NCBI GenBank assembly: GCA_017484165.1
Contig: JAFUTP010000021.1
Coordinates: 1-52,820 of the forward strand
Direction: 5' to 3'
Length of the DNA stretch: 52,820 nt
Source: Cardiobacteriaceae bacterium
GTDB taxonomy: Bacteria; Pseudomonadota; Gammaproteobacteria; Cardiobacteriales; Cardiobacteriaceae
In this document: positions 25,885 to 34,888 of the stretch, one piece after another
Position numbering within the stretch: position 1 is the stretch's first letter
How the letters are laid out: the number at the start of each line of letters is the position of its first letter
Translations under genes and position numbers: made by a program
Notes under the pieces: model-generated
Told to the model about the DNA's origin: nothing
The model's input: the letters and a program-made list of their open reading frames with translations, nothing else
The model's database searches: none

Positions 25885-26297
25885 AAATAATCTCCGTATC
25901 TTTTGATTTTATGAAATTCATCTTGCAAGGAAGTAGGGTAATTATTTTCCCCATATTTTTGAGAGCAAAGACGATGGGCAAATTCTTTGCTTGTTTCATT
26001 GCTTTGTAGTGTTTCATTTTTTGCCCATAGGGGGATATCGGTATCAAGTTCAAATCCCTCATTCCAAAAACTTTGATCAATTTGATATTCAGTGCTGAAA
26101 AAACAGTCCGCTAATTGCTTAAAACCTGGCAATTTTTTACAGCGATTGATGTTGTTTTGAAGAGTTTCTATTGATGTATATACACCAATATTTTTTACAT
26201 CTTCATAGCCAATCTCGGAATAAATACCGATATATTCCGCATTGAAATAACCGTTTTTGTGATGGTTTAAATGTTGCAAAAAATATACTTTATTCAT
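25863..26297 (-). CDS. DUF7336-like protein, single domain (paralog 4)
   Basis: The 144-aa protein has one domain (about residues 1-95: FLQHLNHHKNGY, NIGVYTSIETLQNN, LPGFKQLADCF, STEYQIDQSFWNEGF), then the SNETSKEFAHRLCSQKYG segment and a short tail, DEFHKIKRYGDYL. The NET...EFA.RL...YG plus EFxKIKxxGD pattern resembles tails of polymorphic-toxin families, which makes a toxin or immunity link worth testing. It is the first gene of the minus-strand pair and overlaps broken paralog 3. Confidence 0.6.
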   Translation of the reverse strand: MNKVYFLQHLNHHKNGYFNAEYIGIYSEIGYEDVKNIGVYTSIETLQNNINRCKKLPGFKQLADCFFSTEYQIDQSFWNEGFELDTDIPLWAKNETLQSNETSKEFAHRLCSQKYGENNYPTSLQDEFHKIKRYGDYLCKKSIV

Positions 26298-26383
26298 AAC
26301 TTCTCATTTATGTTTATTGCTTATATTCGCGATTAGTGTTTTTTCTTGTAATCAGAAAAAATAAAACTATCACTAATACCTGA

Positions 26384-26411
26384 ATAAAAAAAGCGCCGAG
26401 AGTATCGGCGC
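26384..26411 (-). terminator. Terminator after pilY1
   Basis: GCGCCGA (26393-26399) pairs with TCGGCGC (26405-26411) around a 5-base loop, with a T run on the minus strand. Confidence 0.85.
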
Positions 26412-26448
26412 AATGTTCAACTTAAAGGAGCTTTTATGTTGTTTTCGT

Positions 26449-29400
26449 TTAATCAAGAAGTTTGATTTCACGAATTGAGGTGCGCAGGAACGAACCTTTG
26501 CAAAGTTTGGCGTGAATACCGCCGATAAACGGATCAGAACTTGAAAGCGATGCAGTTGCAGTCCAGTCTGATTGATGCGTGCAGCTATTGCCTTGCGTAA
26601 CTGTGTTGCGTTTAACTACATTTGCGCATACTTGTTTGCCGCTCGCATCGGTCGTGCATTCCATCACATCTTTTGCGGTTTCTTGCAATTCACCGTCGCC
26701 AGCTTGACCGTTAGCGTTAGTGCTTTGGATGATGCTGTTGGTGAAATCAGGGCTCATTAGCACAACCGCAGACGAGATGTTGTAGTTGTTATCGGTTTGT
26801 TTTTGGTCGTTATTAGCACCTGTTGAACCGCCAGTGCCTGTTCCACCCGTAGAACCGCCTGTTGTAGAGCTAACAGAAGTCAATTCCAGACCGACAACAT
26901 TAGTCAAATCGCTGCTGACCAGTTCATGAGCTTCGTAGTTCGGATCAGCGTGGTTGTATTGATCTTGGAACTTCGCTTCATCGAGCATACCGCCGTTTAG
27001 CACATTCAGACCGATAAGCCAAGAAGAGCCGATAGTTGTGCTTGAACCTTCGGTTGAACCTGCACAAGTTTCTTCATCGCTGGTGTTGCCGAGAGCTTGC
27101 GAGCTGCTAGATGATTTTGCATAACTTCTAGTGGTTACGAACATCGAGTTGAGTAGCACTTGCGGTTGGGTAACAACCATTTCTGCGCTTAGGTTTTCCA
27201 TACCGTTTTTATCTTCTTCTGCACCGAAGAGTTCGATATACCAACCTTTTTTATCTGCGCATTCATCGGTTAAATACAAAGGCTGTGCGCCATTGAGGAT
27301 TTTTTTGCCAGAAAGTTCGACAGTTTTCGTTTTATCTTTCCAATCGGCGGTGCTTACCTTGGTTACATCGCCGTATTTCACATCACATGAGGCAGTTTCG
27401 ATTTTGCGGTAACGGCGACCGTTTGGATCTTTTGAACCGTCATCTGTGGCAAATTTGCGTTGTAGCAAATCGGCTTTACGAACGGTTTTAACTGCCAATT
27501 TATTTGTGTATTGCTTATTACCTAGCGCATCGGTTGTTTCTTCCAAGCCTAAATCGTCGTAGATACCGTAGATTGCTTGTTTATTTTGGCGTTTGGTTTC
27601 GTCGTCGCGGTCAGCGTCGTAAATATCCGAGCCAGTTCCGAATACAACTACATATTTCAAGCCGCTTGCAGAGCTGATGCGGTAAGCAGCAGGAGCCGCG
27701 GTGATTGGTTGCGTGCTATCGCCGTTGTAGATTTTGTAGGCTTTCCAGTTATTTACGCCGTTGTAGCGCAAGTCGAAACGCCACAAATCACCTGAATAAT
27801 CCCCTGCATAGACAACATCAATAATTCCGTCGAAGTCGGTATCAACTGCGGTAGGTGAGCCGAGTGCCATTATTCCGTCAGCATTTTCATCCGCTGCAAC
27901 TGAAATCGCCTTAATCAATTGACCAGCACTTGCGTTTGGAGTTGCGGTTTTTTTGTTTTTCGCGCCGAAGTCATAGCCCATTGCATCGAAGACATAAAGA
28001 GTTGGATAAGTGTCGTGCAATGATTTATCCGCACCAGGATGACCGTTAGAAATGAAGCTTGCAACCGAAACATTGTTGATTACATCAGGTTCGGTTTGAT
28101 GCAGGCTAACTGTGCCTTTGTCATTGTGATATTGCTGATCAGCGGAAATGTTCCAGTTTTTAGCGAGTTGTCCCATTGCTGGTTTAGAAATGGTGTAACC
28201 CATTTTTACGCCAGTGTCGCCAGATGCAGCTTCCCATGCTTGCAAGGATTTATCGTCGCCTGCGTCGATTGCAATTGGAGTAGCGGTAGTTTTAGTAGCG
28301 TCAAAGCCACCGATACGCATACCGAAGCTGCCGCGTCCGCCTTGACCCATATTCGCTTGAATAATGGTTTCTTGTTTGCGACCGAAAGTTTTTGCCGAAG
28401 TTACATAAGAAAGTCCGCCATTTACACCATAAATATGTGGTTTTGGTGCGCCAGAACCGTATCCTTCTTGCGCGGTTGCAGGGAGAACTTCGCCGAGAGT
28501 TTTACCGTCTTCGCGCGGCATTTCGGCTGGAAGATAGTTCAGGCTTAATTTATAAGGTAATTTCTTTTCGGCAAAAGCATCGTGGCATTTGCGAGTCGCA
28601 CCGCTTGCACCAGCGCAATCTTTTTCTGCTGCTTTATCACGACGATAGACATAAAGCATTCCGTCGTTTGAGCCAGCGATGAAATAACGCGCTTTATCAA
28701 TCAAAGGATCGCTATTTTTTTGGTCGTAATCAATAATTGAGCGATCAATAGTTGTGTCAGGAAGCGTAATGGGAGAGCCGTCCAGCACATCGCCCATCAT
28801 TCTTTCATAAACCGCTTCTGGTTTTTCGCTGACATCATCAAGCACACGGTTACGGTATTTATCAATCAAGCGTTCAGAACCGAGTGCAGCAACCGCTGCT
28901 TCAATATCGTCGTCCGCCGTTGCTGATAAACCGCCAGCGCGTGAAATCCACGGTAAAAAGCCTGCTTTGAATTCTGCTTCTTTACCTGAATAGCCGAAGA
29001 CAGAGGGGCTTACACTTGCAATATCACCGTAAGAACCAGATTTTCTTTCGCCAACTAAAATTTTGTAAGGAATGTTTGGATATTCCGCGTGAATGATATT
29101 CGCGGTTTCATCTAAACCGTTTTCGCGAGTATCACCGTCGAAATAATAGAAAGAAAGCACGCTGGACCAGTTGCCTGTGCGGACGCTCAAATTGCTTACC
29201 AACGCTTGATAAACCTGATGTCCTGCATAGTCGGTGCGACCTTCGATTTTGTGTTCGGTAGTTGTTACTTGACTTGGCGCGGCAGTTGAAGTGCGAACTA
29301 AATCAGAGTTGTAAGTTCCTCCTTTAACTGCCATTGTGAATATTTTTACGAATGTGTCATACAGTTCTTCTTCTGAAAGAGCATTAAACATTCCATATTG

Positions 29401-31071
29401 TTTATCGCTCTTTGTGCCGATTTGTAAAACATCATCACCGACAACCAACTCTTCATCACCGTTTTCGTTGATATAAACAGGGTTGTAAGCTTTGTATGCT
29501 TCGGCAGCTTCTTTCAAATATTGCTGACCATTCATTCTTAAACCGTCTCCGAAACCGATGGTAATGGTTTGAATGTTTTGATTACCAGTCCAAGGATTAC
29601 CTTCCTTATCAGTTTTCTTACCATTAGCATCGACAGAAGTGATTAAGTCAGTTTGATCATTGTTGTAAAGCTTATGTGAGAAGAATGCAATACCGTTGTT
29701 GATTGGGGTTTTGCCGTCATCGTCCATTGGTTGATGACCATAGCCAATTTGTCTATTTCTATCAAAACCTTTTCCTAGACATAAGGTTTCTATTAAACAA
29801 GTGCCATGGTTTGGAAGTTCAGGGAATTTTGCATAGATACCGTCATATACCTTATTACGGTTTTGACCGTATGGTTTTGCTGGCCAATTGTCGGGATAGC
29901 CGAAGTTATGAGTGTAGGCAATTGATTTATTTCCATATGCGTAAAGATATTGGAACGGCATATGTTTTCTGCCTTTTAATCCATAAACTTCGGTGAGAAC
30001 TGGATGTTTGGTTGCCGTTTCAAATGTTTTTGTATTAATACCAACAGCATTCCAAGATGTAACCAGACCACCACTAGCTGTAAGAATTCCGTTGCCATCA
30101 TCTTTTAAGGACATATCTTCGCTATCGTAATTAAGACCACCACTTTGAGCTGTGCCCCAAAAATTTTTTTGTGCTGAATATCTGATTTGGTCTCCAAGAG
30201 TGGTCATCTCTCCTTCATCCAGAGTAGTTGCTATATCGATCATATCGGTGAACTCACGCATATCAAAGTTGGTATCACCGTCAGATAGAACGATCACATA
30301 GTTTTTTTGGCAGGCATATTCAATGTTTTTATAGGCGGTATTGACAGCACCAACATATGAAGCAGTGGTTGGAGTTGTGCCACCTGCCGCCATATTTTTG
30401 ATGTATTTTGAATAGATTGTTGCGCCATCGGCATAGTCGCGTTGCACTGGTTTGGTATTTGTGCAAGGGAAACCAGCTGAAAAAGGTAATAAAGTTAGTC
30501 CATTAACAACAGTAGTTAGTGGGTTTAGTGTGGCTGGAATACACGTTTGTATCACTTCTGTCCCTTGAAAAGTTGGTGCATAAAGTCTGTTTGCCCAAAG
30601 TGGAACGAGGTTGTATTTGATGTTCTTACTGAAATCTTCTTTTTGATTGCTTGATGAATTTCCACCGCCGATGAGTTGTCCTAAAACATCTTGCACTATT
30701 TTGAGTTTGCTTTTCCCGCTAACACCAGAAAGAGGGGCCCAGCTCATTGAACCTGAATCGTCGATAACGAGGGTTACGCGAGGTTTCACCGTTGATTCAT
30801 TCGTGCTGATAGTTGAATCTAGATAAGCTGGGACGACGGTGAAAGGAGAAACATCGGCAGTTGATTGAATGGTTTCTTCTGTGCCTGCGCTGTTGGCTGG
30901 TTTGCCGATGTTAGGGTCTGATGATTGATTGGGATCGGTTGAGTCGAATGCAACTGCGCTGGTGGTTGGATCAACTGATGCGCCAGTTGCAGTTGTGTTG
31001 CTATCTTGGGCATTTGCAGCGATTTGCGTGCAGATACCGAACAAAATTGCGGTACATATTGATTTTTTCAT
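26449..31071 (-). CDS. pilY1: Type IV pilus tip adhesin / biogenesis protein PilY1 (PilC)
   Basis: A 1540-aa exported protein with a signal peptide (MKKSICTAILFGICTQIAANA). A von Willebrand A domain begins near residue 95 with the MIDAS motif DDSGSMSW and continues with VVLSDGDTNFD. The C-terminal beta-propeller of the Neisseria PilC family starts near 780 (FIAGSNDGMLYVY) and carries the calcium-binding loop DTDFDGIIDVVYAGDYSGD near 1085. A Gly/Thr/Ser-rich linker lies near 1400. PilY1 sits at the pilus tip and controls adhesion and retraction. No minor pilin genes are next to it, so it is an orphan locus. A run of 16 T lies 125 bp upstream of the start. Confidence 0.92.
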   Translation of the reverse strand: MKKSICTAILFGICTQIAANAQDSNTTATGASVDPTTSAVAFDSTDPNQSSDPNIGKPANSAGTEETIQSTADVSPFTVVPAYLDSTISTNESTVKPRVTLVIDDSGSMSWAPLSGVSGKSKLKIVQDVLGQLIGGGNSSSNQKEDFSKNIKYNLVPLWANRLYAPTFQGTEVIQTCIPATLNPLTTVVNGLTLLPFSAGFPCTNTKPVQRDYADGATIYSKYIKNMAAGGTTPTTASYVGAVNTAYKNIEYACQKNYVIVLSDGDTNFDMREFTDMIDIATTLDEGEMTTLGDQIRYSAQKNFWGTAQSGGLNYDSEDMSLKDDGNGILTASGGLVTSWNAVGINTKTFETATKHPVLTEVYGLKGRKHMPFQYLYAYGNKSIAYTHNFGYPDNWPAKPYGQNRNKVYDGIYAKFPELPNHGTCLIETLCLGKGFDRNRQIGYGHQPMDDDGKTPINNGIAFFSHKLYNNDQTDLITSVDANGKKTDKEGNPWTGNQNIQTITIGFGDGLRMNGQQYLKEAAEAYKAYNPVYINENGDEELVVGDDVLQIGTKSDKQYGMFNALSEEELYDTFVKIFTMAVKGGTYNSDLVRTSTAAPSQVTTTEHKIEGRTDYAGHQVYQALVSNLSVRTGNWSSVLSFYYFDGDTRENGLDETANIIHAEYPNIPYKILVGERKSGSYGDIASVSPSVFGYSGKEAEFKAGFLPWISRAGGLSATADDDIEAAVAALGSERLIDKYRNRVLDDVSEKPEAVYERMMGDVLDGSPITLPDTTIDRSIIDYDQKNSDPLIDKARYFIAGSNDGMLYVYRRDKAAEKDCAGASGATRKCHDAFAEKKLPYKLSLNYLPAEMPREDGKTLGEVLPATAQEGYGSGAPKPHIYGVNGGLSYVTSAKTFGRKQETIIQANMGQGGRGSFGMRIGGFDATKTTATPIAIDAGDDKSLQAWEAASGDTGVKMGYTISKPAMGQLAKNWNISADQQYHNDKGTVSLHQTEPDVINNVSVASFISNGHPGADKSLHDTYPTLYVFDAMGYDFGAKNKKTATPNASAGQLIKAISVAADENADGIMALGSPTAVDTDFDGIIDVVYAGDYSGDLWRFDLRYNGVNNWKAYKIYNGDSTQPITAAPAAYRISSASGLKYVVVFGTGSDIYDADRDDETKRQNKQAIYGIYDDLGLEETTDALGNKQYTNKLAVKTVRKADLLQRKFATDDGSKDPNGRRYRKIETASCDVKYGDVTKVSTADWKDKTKTVELSGKKILNGAQPLYLTDECADKKGWYIELFGAEEDKNGMENLSAEMVVTQPQVLLNSMFVTTRSYAKSSSSSQALGNTSDEETCAGSTEGSSTTIGSSWLIGLNVLNGGMLDEAKFQDQYNHADPNYEAHELVSSDLTNVVGLELTSVSSTTGGSTGGTGTGGSTGANNDQKQTDNNYNISSAVVLMSPDFTNSIIQSTNANGQAGDGELQETAKDVMECTTDASGKQVCANVVKRNTVTQGNSCTHQSDWTATASLSSSDPFIGGIHAKLCKGSFLRTSIREIKLLD

Positions 31072-31423
31072 TAGTTTTTATTCCATTAAGTAGGTTGTGA
31101 AACTGTTTGTGCGAATGAGAAAATTTTTATTCTCACGCGGGATTATCGAGCGAAAATTACTCTCTTTCTGATTGTTAAATTTTTGTAACACCTCATTTTT
31201 TTTTTTTTTTTGTGATAATGCCAATTTTTGACAGATTTTAAGCGACAAAAATTGTTAAAAAATGTGTTTTTTGCTGATTTTTTAGCGACAAAAATTGTCG
31301 TTTTTTAGCTGATAGACAGATCTAAATTTAGGGTGGTTATGTTTGTTTACCTCGTCATCCTGAATGTCGCGAAGGATCTGTCGATAGAGATTTTTGACAC
31401 GCCCAACACATTTTCTAACTCAA
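31072..31423. other. Upstream region of pilY1
   Basis: No gene is visible. It holds a run of 16 T residues (31196-31211), a GCGACAAAAATTGT unit repeated near 31240 and 31285 (the second forming a CGACAA/TTGTCG hairpin) and MITE copy 5. It should contain the pilY1 promoter. Confidence 0.5.
31317..31404 (-). mobile_element. MITE family A, copy 5 (internally deleted)
   Basis: It contains ATCTAAATTTAGGGTGGTT, the core CTCGTCATCCTGAATG, GATAGAGATTTTTGACACGCCC and little else. The TTCGCCTACGGCTCAAAATGACG segment is deleted, as in copy 2. No clear target duplication remains. Confidence 0.75.
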
Positions 31424-31594
31424 TCATTTATCAGCCAATGCCTTAATTTCTTCGGCGTGGCGTTCTATAACTCTTGTTACTGCTGCATTTAATATTCTTT
31501 TGCCAGCTTCGGTTTTGAAATTTATCGGGACAGGTTTCCATTTTTCCTCGACGGTTTTTCGAACGGTTTGTTCTTCTTTTTTATCTTTTTCCAT
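31424..31594 (-). CDS. 56-aa hypothetical protein downstream of mdoH
   Basis: The product runs MEKDKKEEQTVRKTVEEKW...ALADK. It is charged, has no membrane span, and has a predicted C-terminal helix (KRILNAAVTRVIERHAEEIKAL). AAGGA lies about 13 bases before the ATG, and the gene starts 16 bases after the mdoH stop, so it is probably in the mdoH operon. I recognise no family. The pattern of basic and acidic residues and good ribosome site favour a real gene. Confidence 0.55.
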   Translation of the reverse strand: MEKDKKEEQTVRKTVEEKWKPVPINFKTEAGKRILNAAVTRVIERHAEEIKALADK

Positions 31595-31610
31595 AGGCGT
31601 TTTTCCTTCT

Positions 31611-33785
31611 TTATTGCGTTGCAGCAGGGCATTTTTCTGCGATTTTTTCTAATAAATCCAGATTTGCCGCGATGATGATTTTTTCCTGTTTATTCAAAAA
31701 TTCCCCGAGTTCTTGGCAGCTTTGGCAATTTTCGAGTTTTGCCCGTGCAGTGATTGTGTTCATCTTGATTTCTTGGTTGTTGGGAAGTTTTTCTTTTTTA
31801 TCGATTGATGCCGCGTGGCGTTTGATGATTTCCTGATTTGCGCTTGCTTTTAAGAGTTCGACATCGGCAATTTCGGCAAATTCTGCGAGATTTTTATAGG
31901 CATTGAGGATGATTTTGTTCGGTGAGATTTCGCTAGGAATAAGCAGGAATTTTTTCCGCGCAAGAAATTTACCGAGACGGTTATTGCCGCTGTGGCGCGT
32001 GAGAAGCGGTGAAAGTAAAAGTCCCAAAATTATTGGAGATAGCCACAAAAGCTGTTCGGGTGCGAATTTAGCAAGTACCGCGAGCGGAATAATTCCAGCG
32101 ATGATGTAAGACTTCGTTCTGGCAAGGGCAATTTTCCACGGCATCACATCAGCACTACGGCTTTGCGTTGCCCAACCTGAATCGCGACCCAAAATTATGT
32201 CGATGATGTGATTGGTTTGCAGGAGCATCATCATCGGAGCATAAAGCGTGGAAATAAAAAGTTCCGCGAAAAAACCCTTGATGAGCGCGAAAATTCCCCC
32301 GAATTTGCGACGGCGGCTTGGCAAAATCATTGCGGCGAGCAAGCCGATAAATTTTGGAATAAGCAATAGTGAAAGCGCAGAGAAGAAAAGCCCGAGCATT
32401 TTTCTGGCATCGAATGTCGGCCAATTCGGGAAGAGTTGATGAGCGAGCGGAAAGTATTCAGGTTGCGTGAAGAGTGCTTGCGCGGTAATGATTATCCCGA
32501 CCGAGAGCATCAGAAGCCAGATCGGGCTCATCAAATATCCAGCGATACCGATAGCAAAATGCATTCGATTTGTCCAAGTAAAACCGCGAGTGCGGAGCAC
32601 GCCTAAATGCTGCAAATTACCTTGTGCCCAGCGGCGTTCGCGTCCTGATAAATCTTCCAAAGATGGTGGCAAACCTTCATACGAGCCGTCTAAATCCGAA
32701 TCCATCCGCACAATCCAACCGCGACGGCGAAGTAGGGCAGCTTCGACAAAATCATGGCTCAAAATATGTCCGCCAATCGGGCGGCGACCTTTGAGTTCAG
32801 GCAAACCGCAACTTTCGGCAAAAGCGCGGGTGCGGATAAGGGCATTGTGTCCCCAATAATTTCCTTCCGTTCCCTGCCAAGCATCAATACCGCGTGCAAC
32901 TACACCGCCGTAAAGACTGCTGGCAAATTGAATAGTGCGAGCCAGCAAGGAACGACCGCCGATAAGTTGCGGACAGGATTGCAACAAGCCTAAACGCGCC
33001 TCTGCGTCCATTCGGTAAATCATTTCTGCGATAGTTTCGCCCGTCATCAAGCTATCGGCATCAAGCACCAGCATATATTCATAACGCCCGCCAAATCTGC
33101 GGACAAAATCAGCGACATTTCCCGCTTTACGGGCAAAATTTTCGCTACGGCGACGGTAATAAACAGGAAGAGGAGATTTTTTGCGCAAAATTTGGAAGGC
33201 ATTGGTTTCTTGTAGCCAAATATCTGCGTTTTGCGTATCCGAGAGAATGAAAATTTCACATCTGCTTGCAATAGGAGTTTGAGCGACACTTTCGGCGATG
33301 GAAAGTAAATTCGCCCCTGTCATTGCCGCATCTTCGCCATAAACAGGCATCACAATGGCAATTTTTTCTGTTTTTTTGGCGGCTTCTTCTGCTGACAATT
33401 TACGGCGACGGATTTTGGGAACAATTCCTGCCAGAGCCGCCGTTGCCGAAAAACTTACCCAGTAGAAGGTGAGTGAAAAAAGAAAAAGCAAAACCCACTG
33501 CAAGAGAGTATTTTTTCCGCTACCCATTGCGGCGTTGAGTTGCCAAGTGCCGATTGTGCCGACTGCGAGCGCACCGCCAAAAGCAATAAATCGCGCGAGA
33601 TAAACCCGAAAATATTTCGGCAATTTGGCATAAGTCGGTTTTTCGCGCAGATTTTGCACGGGCATTGCGAGCGGCATATCTTCGGGAACGGGGGGAAGAG
33701 CACTCAGCTTTGGAGATTTTTTTTTCGTCTCTTGACCCAGTATTTGCTGTTCTTGGATTTCTTTATTTCTATTTTTTCTAGCCAT
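31611..33785 (-). CDS. mdoH: Glucans biosynthesis glucosyltransferase H (MdoH/OpgH)
   Basis: Inner-membrane GT2 enzyme that builds the beta-1,2 glucan backbone of osmoregulated periplasmic glucans. The 724-aa protein has two spans near residues 65-120, the UDP-glucose binding IVMPVYGED near 150, the LDADSLM metal motif near 245, a SHDFVEAALLRRRGW acceptor segment near 345, and RRWAQGN (Q/RxxRW type) near 385. Four or more spans follow (400-600). It is shorter than the E. coli protein (847 aa), mainly at the N terminus. Its usual partner mdoG is not adjacent; only a 56-aa gene follows. Confidence 0.93.
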   Translation of the reverse strand: MARKNRNKEIQEQQILGQETKKKSPKLSALPPVPEDMPLAMPVQNLREKPTYAKLPKYFRVYLARFIAFGGALAVGTIGTWQLNAAMGSGKNTLLQWVLLFLFSLTFYWVSFSATAALAGIVPKIRRRKLSAEEAAKKTEKIAIVMPVYGEDAAMTGANLLSIAESVAQTPIASRCEIFILSDTQNADIWLQETNAFQILRKKSPLPVYYRRRSENFARKAGNVADFVRRFGGRYEYMLVLDADSLMTGETIAEMIYRMDAEARLGLLQSCPQLIGGRSLLARTIQFASSLYGGVVARGIDAWQGTEGNYWGHNALIRTRAFAESCGLPELKGRRPIGGHILSHDFVEAALLRRRGWIVRMDSDLDGSYEGLPPSLEDLSGRERRWAQGNLQHLGVLRTRGFTWTNRMHFAIGIAGYLMSPIWLLMLSVGIIITAQALFTQPEYFPLAHQLFPNWPTFDARKMLGLFFSALSLLLIPKFIGLLAAMILPSRRRKFGGIFALIKGFFAELFISTLYAPMMMLLQTNHIIDIILGRDSGWATQSRSADVMPWKIALARTKSYIIAGIIPLAVLAKFAPEQLLWLSPIILGLLLSPLLTRHSGNNRLGKFLARKKFLLIPSEISPNKIILNAYKNLAEFAEIADVELLKASANQEIIKRHAASIDKKEKLPNNQEIKMNTITARAKLENCQSCQELGEFLNKQEKIIIAANLDLLEKIAEKCPAATQ

Positions 33786-33815
33786 TTGTTATTGCCTCTA
33801 ATTTGTAATAGCTAT

Positions 33816-33934
33816 GGAGCGTGTCTAAAAATTCGTCATTTTGAGCCGTAGGCGAAAAATCTCTATCGGCAGATCCTTCGCTGCGCTCAAGATGACGATG
33901 GTAAAAAGAACTAACCCTAGATTTAGATGCGCCC
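33816..33934 (+). mobile_element. MITE family A, copy 6
   Basis: Full-length, from GGAGCGTGTCTAAAAATTCG to ATTTAGATGCGCCC. It lies between the L,D-transpeptidase gene and mdoH. No perfect target duplication. Confidence 0.8.
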
Positions 33935-33968
33935 TGTGGTTATTTTTTATTTCGGATAACTTGAATGA

Positions 33969-34805
33969 TTAAACCGCGTTTTGCAAATGCGGTAAAACTA
34001 CATAACGATTGCCGCTTATTTCAATTCGCGGCGGAACTTTTATTCTCTCGAAGTAATCGTAAGCTGGTTGTAATTGCTGCCAAAAATCTGCATAAGGACT
34101 TGCCGCTACACGGTTTCGCATCGTCATAGCGTCCATTCGAAACGGAAAAATATGCACAGGCACGAAAACTTGTCCGCGCTGCAAGGAACTAGACACGATG
34201 GCATAAATCATTTCAATTTGTAAATCGTCCATCGCATAGCAACCGCTTGATACGCAATCACCGTGAATCATTATTTTGCCGCCCGTGTAACCGTGAGCGC
34301 GGTCGAATTGGTTCGGGTAGCCGATATTCATCGCGAGGTGATATTGCGAATTGGGATTGAGTTGGCGGCGGTGGATTTCATAAAAACCTTCGGGTGCTTG
34401 CTTATCACCTTCACGGTATTTTGGACCGAGCGTGCCTGAAAAAGTGCAAATTGGCAGACGGCGGAAAAGTCCGTATTTACCGTTTTCTTGCACAGTCCAG
34501 ATTTCCAGAGTTTTCTCCTCTTTGAATATCCGTAAATAGGATTTTGCGCCCAGAAAAAAACCATCTTTTATCATTTGACGGGCTAAATTTTCCTGTGCCG
34601 CCGTGCTGATTGGGAGGTCGAAATATTCCATTCGAGGAGTTTTTTTGACGATGCTTTTCGGTTTTTGTTCAGGTGCGCAGGCGGTGATAAGTAGCATTGA
34701 AAGCGCGGTGCAGAAATTGCGGCGGTTGAAATATTTTTGCTGAATTGCTTGTTTTTCGGTTAAGTGTGAATTTATTTGTGAAGTTAGTTGTGAATTTTTA
34801 AGCAT
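33969..34805 (-). CDS. YkuD-type L,D-transpeptidase, putative lipoprotein
   Basis: Predicted to cross-link or modify peptidoglycan. The catalytic motif is in IMIHGDCVSSGCYAMDD (HGxxxSxGC, near residue 195 of 278). The N terminus holds NRRNFCTALSMLLITAC, which combines a lipobox (ITAC) with a twin-arginine pair, so it may be a lipoprotein, possibly Tat-exported. The start at 34805 is chosen so that the signal follows ~30 cytoplasmic residues; a longer frame to 34907 has no support. It belongs to the YafK-like branch by the FDRAHGYTGG segment. It follows dacB on the same strand, which supports a joint role in peptidoglycan remodelling. Confidence 0.85.
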   Translation of the reverse strand: MLKNSQLTSQINSHLTEKQAIQQKYFNRRNFCTALSMLLITACAPEQKPKSIVKKTPRMEYFDLPISTAAQENLARQMIKDGFFLGAKSYLRIFKEEKTLEIWTVQENGKYGLFRRLPICTFSGTLGPKYREGDKQAPEGFYEIHRRQLNPNSQYHLAMNIGYPNQFDRAHGYTGGKIMIHGDCVSSGCYAMDDLQIEMIYAIVSSSLQRGQVFVPVHIFPFRMDAMTMRNRVAASPYADFWQQLQPAYDYFERIKVPPRIEISGNRYVVLPHLQNAV

Positions 34806-34888
34806 TAGTTTTATCCGTAAAGTTCCTTGAAAAATGAAATTGGGCGTATCTGCGATGAGATACGCCCGTGTTTTGTCTGAAATATTCA

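Noticed and set aside
27131-30000. Plus-strand open frames opposite pilY1
   Set aside because: Shadow frames of a long, well-supported gene; none shows a domain or ribosome site.
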